Assembly: GCA_008921705.1 (NCBI GenBank) | Contig: VFFE01007193.1 | Location: forward strand, 708,493 to 772,492 | From: Burhinus oedicnemus | Taxonomy: Eukaryota > Chordata > Aves > Charadriiformes > Burhinidae | Reading direction: 5' to 3' | DNA: 64,000 bases | Part shown: positions 36,804-46,309 of the stretch, piece by piece | Numbering within the stretch: position 1 is the stretch's first letter | Layout: each line of letters opens with the position of its first letter | The notes under the pieces: generated by a model | Database searches by the model: none | What the model was told of the DNA's origin: nothing | What the model saw: only the letters and a program-made list of their open reading frames with translations | Made by a program: the position numbers and the translations under genes

Positions 36804-37694
36804 ATGGTGCAGCGCGGCACACGGGGCCGGGGCGCGGAGGCTCGGCGGGAGCCCTGCGCCCCGTTGCCCACCCGCGACGCCGAACCCGCCTGGTGCAAGA
36901 CTCCAAGCGGGCACATCAAGCGACCGATGAACGCCTTCATGGTGTGGTCGCAACACGAGCGTCGCAAGATCATGGACCAGTGGCCCGACATGCACAACGC
37001 CGAGATCTCCAAGCGCCTGGGCAGGCGCTGGCAGCTCCTCCACGACTCCGAGAAGATCCCCTTTGTCAAGGAGGCCGAGCGCCTGCGCCTCAAGCACATG
37101 GCCGACTACCCCGACTACAAGTACCGGCCTCGGAAAAAGGGCAAGGTGGGCGCTGGCACGTCCCGCCCGCGGCTCCCGGTGAAGATCAAGCCCTCCGTGC
37201 TGGGCCGTGTCTCCACCGGCCGCAGGCAGCCCACCAAGCCACCTGAGACCCCACAGGAGCCCACGCCGGAGCTACCTGCCGAGGACTGCCCCGCGGCGCC
37301 TGGCACGGCCGCCTGGCACATGGCACCCACCGGGGAGAGCGGCCCCCAGGAGCCCCCTGCGCCCCCAAGCCCTGCTGCCACCTGCCCCGAGCCAGGGAGG
37401 TCCCCAGAAAGCGGGTCCCCCTCTCCCATGTCAGCTGGGTCCCCTCCCTCCTCCTTCAGCTCCTCCGATGAGGAGCTGGAGGAAGAGCTGCTGGGGATCC
37501 TGCCTGGGCGGGCCCCTGCTGGTGCCACCTGCGGTGCCCTGGACTGGTCCGTCTTCGACAAGGACCACGACCTCTTCCCGCGGGGAGGCTCCTCGCACTT
37601 CGAGTTCCCGGACTATTGCACGCCCGAGGTGACGGAGATGATAGCAGGGGACTGGCTCATGTCCAGCATCTCGGACTTGGTCTTTACCTACTGA
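36804..37694 (+). CDS. SOX12: SOXC transcription factor SOX12, single exon
   Basis: The 296-residue product (human 315) is a SOXC HMG-box DNA-binding factor acting in neural and mesenchymal progenitors with SOX4 and SOX11. The HMG box begins near residue 37 with the diagnostic RPMNAFMVW, followed by the [16 protein letters not shown] helix and [12 protein letters not shown] basic end. The middle is Pro/Ser/Glu rich with an acidic patch ([11 protein letters not shown]). The last ~45 residues form the SOXC transactivation domain, ending [10 protein letters not shown]. The ATG matches the known MVQ start and has an adequate context. The frame stays open without a stop well upstream of this ATG, a result of GC-rich repeats. 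No intron is needed. The 3' UTR is lost in an assembly gap 73 bases past the stop. I see no frame error in the coding region. Confidence 0.96.
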   Translation: MVQRGTRGRGAEARREPCAPLPTRDAEPAWCKTPSGHIKRPMNAFMVWSQHERRKIMDQWPDMHNAEISKRLGRRWQLLHDSEKIPFVKEAERLRLKHMADYPDYKYRPRKKGKVGAGTSRPRLPVKIKPSVLGRVSTGRRQPTKPPETPQEPTPELPAEDCPAAPGTAAWHMAPTGESGPQEPPAPPSPAATCPEPGRSPESGSPSPMSAGSPPSSFSSSDEELEEELLGILPGRAPAGATCGALDWSVFDKDHDLFPRGGSSHFEFPDYCTPEVTEMIAGDWLMSSISDLVFTY

Positions 37695-37766
37695 GTCCCG
37701 CGCTCTGCAGGTAACGCTCTTTTTTTTTCCCACAATCAGGTCATATAAAAAGAAAAAAAAAAAAAA

Positions 37767-38522
37767 NNNNNNNNNNNNNNNNNNNNNNNNNNNNNNNNNN
37801 NNNNNNNNNNNNNNNNNNNNNNNNNNNNNNNNNNNNNNNNNNNNNNNNNNNNNNNNNNNNNNNNNNNNNNNNNNNNNNNNNNNNNNNNNNNNNNNNNNNN
37901 NNNNNNNNNNNNNNNNNNNNNNNNNNNNNNNNNNNNNNNNNNNNNNNNNNNNNNNNNNNNNNNNNNNNNNNNNNNNNNNNNNNNNNNNNNNNNNNNNNNN
38001 NNNNNNNNNNNNNNNNNNNNNNNNNNNNNNNNNNNNNNNNNNNNNNNNNNNNNNNNNNNNNNNNNNNNNNNNNNNNNNNNNNNNNNNNNNNNNNNNNNNN
38101 NNNNNNNNNNNNNNNNNNNNNNNNNNNNNNNNNNNNNNNNNNNNNNNNNNNNNNNNNNNNNNNNNNNNNNNNNNNNNNNNNNNNNNNNNNNNNNNNNNNN
38201 NNNNNNNNNNNNNNNNNNNNNNNNNNNNNNNNNNNNNNNNNNNNNNNNNNNNNNNNNNNNNNNNNNNNNNNNNNNNNNNNNNNNNNNNNNNNNNNNNNNN
38301 NNNNNNNNNNNNNNNNNNNNNNNNNNNNNNNNNNNNNNNNNNNNNNNNNNNNNNNNNNNNNNNNNNNNNNNNNNNNNNNNNNNNNNNNNNNNNNNNNNNN
38401 NNNNNNNNNNNNNNNNNNNNNNNNNNNNNNNNNNNNNNNNNNNNNNNNNNNNNNNNNNNNNNNNNNNNNNNNNNNNNNNNNNNNNNNNNNNNNNNNNNNN
38501 NNNNNNNNNNNNNNNNNNNNNN
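37767..38522. other. Assembly gap (756 N)
   Basis: Unknown bases beginning in an A-rich run 73 bases after the SOX12 stop codon. The SOX12 3' UTR and poly(A) signal must lie in or beyond the gap. Open frames spanning it are meaningless. Confidence 1.
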
Positions 38523-38532
38523 GCCCGCAGCT

Positions 38533-38546
38533 GTTGCCACGGCAAC
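38533..38546. promoter_or_regulatory. Perfect palindromic RFX X-box
   Basis: GTTGCCACGGCAAC is an exact inverted repeat of GTTGCC with a two-base spacer, the ideal RFX1-3 binding form. It lies ten bases past the assembly gap, between SOX12 and NRSN2, in CpG-rich sequence. A possible NRSN2 noncoding exon ends about 0.8 kb downstream (donor at 39340). Confidence 0.6.
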
Positions 38547-40441
38547 AAGAGGATCCCGGAGCATCCCCGGGTACCGCCGGCCCCTCCCGCCGCACCGGTC
38601 CCCGCCCGGCGCCCCGGATGATGCTGGGGACCGGGCTGTCCCTGGGGGGGTGGAGGTGTCCCGGGGGGGTGGACGTGCTGCAGTGACCCCCCCCCCAGCC
38701 CCATGGGAGCGCAGGGCTGCATCCGCTCCAGGGCAGCACCCAGCACCGTCCCGGGGCCTGGGGTGCCCTGGCTGCAGTCCCGAAGCCACCGGGACAGCGA
38801 TGTCCTGGCAGGGCGGCACATCAGCCCCTGGCCGTGGGACCAGGGTCCTGCCCAAGGATGCTGCTTGGCTCGGCCGGGAGTGGGGAGGCTCGTGGGTCTC
38901 GCCATGCCATGGTCCCAGCTCACCAGCCATCGCTGCTGCCCTCCTGACCTCACCATGGGCCATGACCGCACAGGGCCGACTGCCCGGTGTCTGGCGCTGC
39001 CCACGCAGGCACGTGCGCACGCCACCGGCCCAGCTCTGAGTCACGCACGGCAGCTGCACACAGCGTCTCGCCAGCTCCACAGGCAGCAGCGGCTCCCGGC
39101 CTTGCAGCGGGGACCCTCTTTGCCCGCTCCCCTCCATCCCAGCACGGGCCCCCTCGCTTTCCCCACCCCACGTCCCTGCGAGGAGGACGGTGCCGGGGCT
39201 GTGTTGAAGCTGGGGGCTGGCTGCCCACCAGTGGACGGTGCCGTGGGATCCCTCCTGGACACAGGGACAGCAGAGGAACGGCTGTCGGTGACGGCACCAG
39301 GACGGGGAAGGATGTGCTAAGGCCTCTGCCCCCCCAGAGGTAAGCGGGGAGCAGGCAGGGCTGGGAGGCCGGGATGTGGGCAGGGGTGAGCCTGTGTGGG
39401 GACACCAGGGGGACGCAGGATGAGGGCAGCCCAGGGGGATCAGAGTGATGGGCACCAGGGGTGCACTGGGGCAGTCCCCAATATGAGCCCCCCCCCTAAA
39501 CCTTGACAGCACCAGGCTGGGCATCCCCCTCCCCCCCAGACCCCTGCATGCAAGAAGGGATGGAGGGATGAACATGTCCCCAGTCGCAGCTGGTCCTGTG
39601 GGCAGCGCATCCCCCCAGCAAAGCCTCTCCGGCACAGGGCTTTGTTCAGTGCCGGGGCCGGCACCGAAAGGGTCCCCATTTCCCCCCCCTCATCGCCCTC
39701 CTCCGGGCTGACATTTCCACACACATCCTGCCTCCCCCCTCTCTCCCCGCACCCACCCCCGCCAGGCTGCGGGGCTGCCCTGGCAAGGGCTGAGCAGGCA
39801 GTTCCCGTGGCAATGCCCCATCCCTGGGCAGGCAGCAGGGAGGGGACGTGCTGGCCCCGTCCTCGCAATGTGGTGGCCATGTCCCAGTGTCCCCGCAAGC
39901 CAGCGGCCCCGCATCCCTCCCTGCCACCGCCCCTCCTTCCCCATCGCCGGCGATTGGGTGGCTGCGGATGGCCTGATGTCGGGCCTGATCCTGCCAACAT
40001 GGTGACGGGACCGTGCTGGGGCTGTGTCGCGTCTGGATCCAGCCCAGGACAGGCAGGTCCCCGCAGTGTGTGTGTGGGGGTTCCCTTCCTCCATCCCACG
40101 TTGATTCCCCCAATGGGATGAGGGCAGCGATGCTCTTGGTCACCCGAGGATGTGGCCTCAGTCTCATCACCTTGGCCAGGTCCTGGCAGCCAAGACAGAC
40201 CCCTGCAGGGGTTGAAGGGGTGGAACCTCTCGGGGTCCCTCTTGGTGCTCCCCAAAACAGGCAATGGCCCCTGCAGGGAGCGTACATCCAGCACCGGTGC
40301 CCCGTCCCCAGCCCTGCACTCTGGGGCAAGGGCACGAGCTAGCTCAGCCCCACGGGTGCTGCGGCTGCAGGAGGAGGCTGGCTGTGGGTCCTGTCGCCCT
40401 CCCCACGGCCCATCCTGGCCCCCCTCTGCTCCCCAGGCCCG

Positions 40442-41142
40442 ATGCCCACCTATGAGCCGGATTGCAGCTGCGGCCGCAGGCCCAGCATGGCGCAGGGGAA
40501 GTGGTATGGGGTCCGCTCCTACCTCCACCTCTTCTATGAGGACTGCACTGGGGCCAGCCCTGATGAGGACAGGGATGGGTCCTCGCCACAGGGAGCCTGG
40601 GCCCCCCTTATCTGGAAGGTAAGAGACCCCCAAAACCCTGCTTCCCCCAGAGATGCACCCCCCTGCCTGCATCCTGGGTGGGGTGCATCCCGCTATGGCA
40701 TTTTGGGGGGGGTAGGAGGGGATGGTGCTGACCCTGAGCTCTGTGCCCCTGTCTCCAGGTGAGCCTTTCCACGGGGACCCTGTTCCTGCTTGTGGGGGCA
40801 GCTGCGCTGGCCACTGGCTCCCTGGTGCCCCCGAAGCTGGAGGGGATCGGGGAGGAGGAGTTCATGGTGCTGGACATGCAGGCAGTGCGGTACAACCACA
40901 TTCTGGGGACGTGCCGGCTGGTGGGCATGGCACTGTGTGCCGCGGCCGGGGCGCTGGGTGCTGTTGGGCTCCTCTCCTGTGCACTGGCCTTGCGCTGCCC
41001 CCAGGAAGAGGAGCAGCAGCTCTCGCCCATCTTGCGTGGCGGTCCCCCACCACAGCCCCCCACCGCCTTCACCCAGGCAGGAATGGCAGTGCCCTTTGGC
41101 GTCTCCTGCGTCCATGGCGTCCAGCCCCGGTGGGACACCTGA
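40442..41142 (+). CDS. NRSN2: Neurensin-2, two coding exons
   Basis: Coding exons are 40442-40618 and 40759-41142, joined in phase to 186 residues (human 204). The neurensin hallmarks are present: a Cys-rich start (CSCGRR), then [17 protein letters not shown] (residues 20-36), and two hydrophobic segments at about 62-82 and 108-138 flanking a PPKLEGIGE loop. A QQLSPI motif follows in the tail. Neurensins are vesicle membrane proteins of neurons thought to act in neurite vesicle transport. The ATG lies five bases after a splice acceptor (CCCCAG, 40431-40436), so the 5' UTR begins in an upstream exon. A donor at 39340 (AGAG|GTAAGC) is one candidate partner. The tail is shorter than the human form and less similar, Pro-rich to the stop. 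Confidence 0.93.
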
Positions 41143-41334
41143 GGCCAGGGAGGTGACGGGTGATGCCCGGCATGGGGCCAAGCTGTGCTGCACCCTGGGA
41201 TCACCTGGACCTGGTTTGCGGGAAGCACTGCGGAGCATCCGGCTCAGTCCTGGCACGGCCACCACGTCCTGCTGTCCCCCTGCCCTGCGGCTCTCGCAGC
41301 CCCGCTTCTATAGCTGCTGCCGCTGCGACCACTC

Positions 41335-41340
41335 AGTAAA
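41335..41340 (+). terminator. NRSN2: Probable NRSN2 polyadenylation signal (AGTAAA)
   Basis: A variant hexamer AGTAAA about 190 bases after the NRSN2 stop. It is followed within 30 bases by a G/T-rich stretch (41360-41397), the usual downstream element. This is the best proximal site seen. Confidence 0.5.
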
Positions 41341-42389
41341 GATGCTGAGGGATCCCTTCGCTGGTGGCTTGGTGGCTGTTGCTGTGTCTCTGTCAGAAAC
41401 CCTGCGAGCGCCAGATTTTGTGTCATGGCCATCGCCAGCCCCTGTTGCCAGCAGCACTTGGTTCAATTCAGTGCGTAATCAGATCAGAACCTGGGAACGA
41501 AACCATTTGGCCCCAGTTTCCCTGTTGGAGGCTGCTGAGGCTAGTGGCTGAGCATGGTGGTGGGCACCCAGGGGGCATGGGGGCACACGCAGGGGACATG
41601 GAGCCATGTGCTCTCTCCTGCCAGCCTGGCACAGCCCCGTGCACCATCTGCGTTGGCTACTAACATCTCAGCTCCCCTGGGACGCCCTTGCACCCCAGGG
41701 TGCTGCTGCTTCTTGGCGGGAGGGTCCTCGCTGCACTGCTGGGCCATGCTTGGGGACCAGCATCACTCTGGGAGCAGAGACTACTTGGAGCCATCCCTGC
41801 CACTCGCCCGGGGGCTGCCTGTGCTCCCCAGTGCCATAAGGCTCCTGTCCCACATCTCCTCGAGGCTGGGACCTGCCAGGGCCTTGCGTCACCCCACAGC
41901 AACCCATGTGTTGGAACAGGCAGGTGTTGTGCTGCACACCCGGCATCCCTGGCCTGCGGGGACCCAGGGGCACCCACCCACTGCTGGCACAGGCTGGCCG
42001 CAGTGGGCACCACGGCGGTGCCAGGCCCCCAGATTCTGCCTCTCGTTCCCCCGGCTTGGCCCTATGTCCTCAAGGAAGCTGAGCTGTTCCCATGGACCAG
42101 CACAGCCTCGGCCTGGCACGCCAGCATGTCCCCGCGCTGCCTCTTGCAGCAACAGGACCAGAGCACAACCATGTCATAGCCAAGCTGGTGGGACCCAGCA
42201 GCTCCTCCAGTGATCCTGGGCCAGACCCAGTCACACCAGCTGGGCTCGGGCACAGCAGGGCAAGGGCAGCCATCCCCTCAGCCGGGGACCAGGGCGGGAG
42301 GGCGAGGGGTGATGGGGAGCGGGAGAAGGGCCCGTGTCTCCATGCCCTTGTGGGGTGCTGATACTGGTCACGCATGGGGAGGGTGGTGG

Positions 42390-42485
42390 GGCAGGGAGGC
42401 AGGCAGAGCAGGTGGGAAGGGAGGTAGGACAGGCAGGACGGGCAGGGCAGGCAGGGAAGGGAGGCGAGCCAGGCCAGGCCAGGAT
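42390..42485. repeat. GGCAG-rich imperfect microsatellite
   Basis: Repeated GGCAGG, GGGCAG and GGGAGG units over about 95 bases, ending in CCAGGCCAGGCCAGG. It creates spurious Gly/Arg-rich and Leu/Pro-rich open frames. Confidence 0.75.
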
Positions 42486-43135
42486 GTTGCAATTGGGCTC
42501 ACAACAGCATCAGCCACAGCAGGGAGGGACAGGACAGGGTGGGAGTGAGTGGCTGCAAAGCCCTGCCTGGATCCAGCTTGGAGGAAGTGTCTGGAGGAGC
42601 TCCAGGACGGCCCTGAGCCGGTGAGGCCGAAGCCCCCGTGTCCCCAGCCCCATGTGCTGTCCCCGTACATGGTGACCCAGACTGCCAGCCCTGGCAGATG
42701 GGGCCATAAGTCCTGCTGGAGCCGTGCACGGCTCCACCGAACCTGGAGGTGCTGGTCAGCAGGAGAGGAAGAGGAGGGCCAAGGGCGGAGGTGCCTGGGA
42801 GTGCCGCTGGTAGCGGTGGTGGGATGCAGCTGCCTGGACTGCGATGCTGCTGGGAGAGTTCCGTGTACCCCATCAGCTCCGGGTGCCCGACCCTGTGCCT
42901 TGGGGGGGATCAGGGGCTGTGCTACCAGCAAAGCTGCGATGGGTGGCAGCAGACACAGGGGGTCAAACACAACCGCAGCCCCCACTCTCAGCACGGTGCC
43001 TGGTGCTGGGCTCTGCCAAGCTGTGCCCAGCCTGCACACGCACAGCGTGCCAGGCTGCACCCACACTACAGCACCTGGGAGGGACCTGAGTATTTGCACA
43101 CACCACCATTTCCCTGTTTTCGCTCTTTTGGGGTA

Positions 43136-43141
43136 AATAAA
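43136..43141 (+). terminator. Isolated distal AATAAA on the plus strand
   Basis: A canonical hexamer in an AT-richer patch 2 kb past NRSN2. It could serve a longer NRSN2 3' UTR or an unannotated transcript. No coding sequence points to it. Confidence 0.3.
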
Positions 43142-43343
43142 AGACGTGTGACATTTCCCTGCGGGCTGTTCTCTCTGCTGAGTTCCAAACGGGCTGCGCT
43201 GCCCAGGGCCAGGCCTGGCCATGCCTCTGTGCCAGCAGATGAGGGACTCTCATGGGTGGTTTAACCCCTTGGCTGGTGCTGGACTCACTGTCCAGGCACC
43301 GGGCAGGGCACACATCCAGCACCGTGCCAGAGCTGGGCGTCAT

Positions 43344-43357
43344 GTTATCACAGTAAC
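43344..43357. promoter_or_regulatory. RFX X-box-like palindrome
   Basis: GTTATCACAGTAAC differs by one base from the element at 35281. One half-site fits RGYAAC exactly; the other has one mismatch to GTNRCC. Confidence 0.3.
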
Positions 43358-44119
43358 ACAAGCACACGCTTCAAGGAACGAATGGTGCAGTGCTGGCTCT
43401 CTGGGTTTCCATTCGCTGTAAAACCTCAGCCCTGCCTGGCCTCCACCTCGCAAAACCCCACTGAGTCCCCAGCAGCCCCCCCACACCCTGCGGGCCTCTG
43501 CCTGCGTGTTCCTCCCAAAGGGTTTTGAGAAAATCGCTCCCAGAGAGGAAACTAAAAATAGCCCTGGCTCAAGCCAGTAAACACAGCCGTGAGCTTCACA
43601 CTGCCGAGCAAACCCCGTTCCCAGCCCAGGGAAGGCGGCTGTGTCAACCCAGCTCAGCGGAGCGTGCCCGGCCGCTGGAGGCTGCACAGGGGAAAGGGGT
43701 GATGGCCAGGCCTCCGCCGATGGGCGCTGTGCCCGGGATCTCCTCCCACAGCCAGGCACCCAGCCCGGGGTGCAAAAGGAGCTGGGAGGTCAAGGTATTT
43801 ACAGCCCCGCTCTGCCCACTGTGCCGCTGATGGGGGGACACACCACGGAAAGGCAACAGCACGTGCAAGTCCTGGCGTTTAACCAAAGGCGGGCAGATGG
43901 AAGGAGAACAGCAACTGGGGCACGCAAGCACCGTTTGGCTCTACTCCTGCTCCTCTTCCCACAGGGGCTGCCGGGCACAAGGCCACGCGGGTTGGTGACC
44001 GCAGAGCTGGCCTAGCTGCTACAAGGATGTGCCCGCGCCAGGCCGTGGGGTGCTACCAGAACAGATCTGGCATCCCCAGCCCTGTGCCATGGCCCCTGCC
44101 GGCACAGGGGGAGGGAAGG

Positions 44120-46309
44120 AAGTGTGTTAAGTAACTGTTTATTTTACAGTTATAGGGTTTGTACAAATCTGCATTTACAGGGGTATGTATAAGTCTTTTT
44201 ACAGAGTAACTGAAGCACCCGCAGCGACCATCTCCTCCCAGGCCCTTCCTCCCCCAGGAACAACGCAAGAACTAAAGTGCATCATGGCCAGAGAGTAGGG
44301 GGGCCACAGGGGCTTCCCCCGGGGCGGGGGCGCTCCAGCCATCCCCTCCTTCGGGCAGTGTACAGAGGGGTCCCAGGACCTCCGGCAGCAGCCCCAGGTC
44401 ACCACAGCCACCACAGACTCTCCTGCATCACAAGTTTCTAAAGTGCTAAGTCACCCAGCCCTCTGTCCCACACTGCTGCTGCCCTGGGGAGGTGCTGAGG
44501 GCCCAGAAACTGGCTCTGCCTTCAACCATGCTGGGAGAGGAGACCCATGAGCAGTCCCCGGCTCTCACCAGTGGTACAGACAGCCCTGGCACAAGCCAGC
44601 CACTGGCACCAGCTAGTGGCAGAGGGAACAGGTCTCAGTGCCCTGCCTATGCGGGAGCAGATTCACACACTTCGGCTTTCAGCCTGCAAAGGGAACTCTG
44701 CTCAGAGCTTTATGGAACCATGAGTCAGGCGTGACGACTGCCCGCATGCCCTCTGGCCAGCCCAACGGTCAGAAAGCCATGGCTCCTCCGAGACCAAGGG
44801 CCCACACAGCAACCTAGAACCTACCCAAGAGGTGGTTAAGAACTGACAGGCAGGGGGTTGGGACAGGAGGGGGCTAAGCTTTGCAGGGCACAAGTTTTCT
44901 TCTCTGTCCCAAAATCCATAACACTTCAATTAACACCTAGTTTTCAGGTGTGCAGCCCCTGGGCACGGCACAGATGGCTTTGGGCACAACACAGCAAAAG
45001 TGGGGGAGCTGGGTGGGAGCTGTAAGGGACAGGTAAGGGCACTTGCGGGAGGTTTAGCAGCTCAGGGGAGAGGTAGAGGCATATAGTGTCTATTGGCTTT
45101 GTCTCAGTGGGACACCGAGTTGTCTAGAAGGATTTGCTGCTTAGCTTGGAGGGCACGGAGTGCTAGGACTGTTAACGGGACTGGGTGGGGAAATGGGAGC
45201 TATGCAGGGGTGGGGGGTGGCCTTTCTGGGAAAATCCCTCACTTGCGTTATTCCGAGGGGTGACACTGAAGTCTGATGGGCTCGTAGGGGAGATTTAAGA
45301 CAGACTTCCTACCACAATGACTTCCATCCTGTGCAAACTGTTTCGTAAGGTGGAAAAAGCCTTTCTCTGCTTTAGGAGCCTGCTTCCAGAGCCGTAGAAG
45401 TCTACAACGGCTGTTTCTGGTGCCACTAACTCTTGTGGTGACGCAATCTGGGACACGACAGCACATACCTCGGGCAGGGTAAGCGACACTCATCTCTCAC
45501 CTCACTGACCCAAGATATGATCGTGCTACTGCCAGCAAAGGAGCCCCAGCGACCAAGAGCTAAGCTCCCTCTGGCAGTCCCGTGGGTCTGCTCCTGCCCC
45601 CTGCTCTTCTTGCCTGTAAACAGATCAGGCTGCAAGGATGAGCACGCAAAAGGAGCCAGGGAGTTACACATTGGAGACAACCTCGTGGCAGGGCACTGGC
45701 AGGGATCTGTGAAAGCTTTGGCTCTACTCAGAGGTCGCCTATAGGAAAGGGAAGGGTCAGACCACTGGCAAAGCTGAAAGCAGACAGCAGGGTGTGCTGG
45801 CAGCCTGCAGACAGGAGTGATGCAGAGCCAGAGGGCTCCCCCACTCCTCAGGAGTGTAACAGCCCCTTGTCCCCCCACCCAACACCCAGGCCAAACCCTG
45901 TCGTGATGCTCTCCTCCAGGCAAGGATTTGCCCTCGCTCACACTAATTATGCCCAACAGAGAACACAGGATTGTTTCAGCACAGCCTGCACAAGGCTCTC
46001 CACTTGTATAGTCACCTGCGTGCAGCCTGAGGAGCCTCACTCGTCCATACCTCCAGTTCCTCATGAGATGGCGGCCCATTTGCTCATCCCTGCACGGGGA
46101 GGAGAGAACAAGGTGAACGTCGGTGTGGGGAACAATCCTGCCGGGCTGGTTCCCATCAGTCTCTGTTGCAAAGGCCAAAGGCGTCACAGGACGCAGCAAG
46201 AATAAAAAATAATCTTCAGAGAGATTGTTTCCGGACATGTCCTTTCATCAAAAATCATCCTTTCCCGCCAGGGAAGGACGTGGTGACAGAGAAGGCCCTT
46301 CCTCTGGCT
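44120..46309 (-). other. TBC1D20: TBC1D20 3' UTR
   Basis: Minus-strand sequence after the TBC1D20 stop with no convincing exon. It ends at the AATAAA at 44138-44143 (minus strand), which lies in an AT-rich patch. A 3' UTR of about 2.2 kb is in keeping with long TBC1D20 transcripts in mammals. Confidence 0.55.
44138..44143 (-). terminator. TBC1D20: TBC1D20 polyadenylation signal (AATAAA)
   Basis: Canonical AATAAA on the minus strand about 2.17 kb after the stop codon, in a short AT-rich patch bordered by GC-rich intergenic sequence. Confidence 0.6.

Larger units (their letters stand above)
41400..44100. other. Intergenic region between NRSN2 and TBC1D20
   Basis: NRSN2 and TBC1D20 converge here. 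I could find no exon of any other gene, including TRIB3 or RBCK1, which lie in this position in human. It holds a G/CAGG-rich repeat near 42.4 kb and an isolated plus-strand AATAAA at 43136. Confidence 0.6.

Noticed and set aside
35852..37099. 415-residue open frame antisense to SOX12
   Set aside because: It is the mirror of the GC-rich SOX12 leader and HMG box. It has low complexity (poly-Pro, poly-Ser) and no family resemblance, while the sense strand encodes a clear SOX protein.
37431..39635. 734-residue minus-strand open frame
   Set aside because: Most of its length is N bases. The rest is antisense to the SOX12 tail or intergenic sequence.
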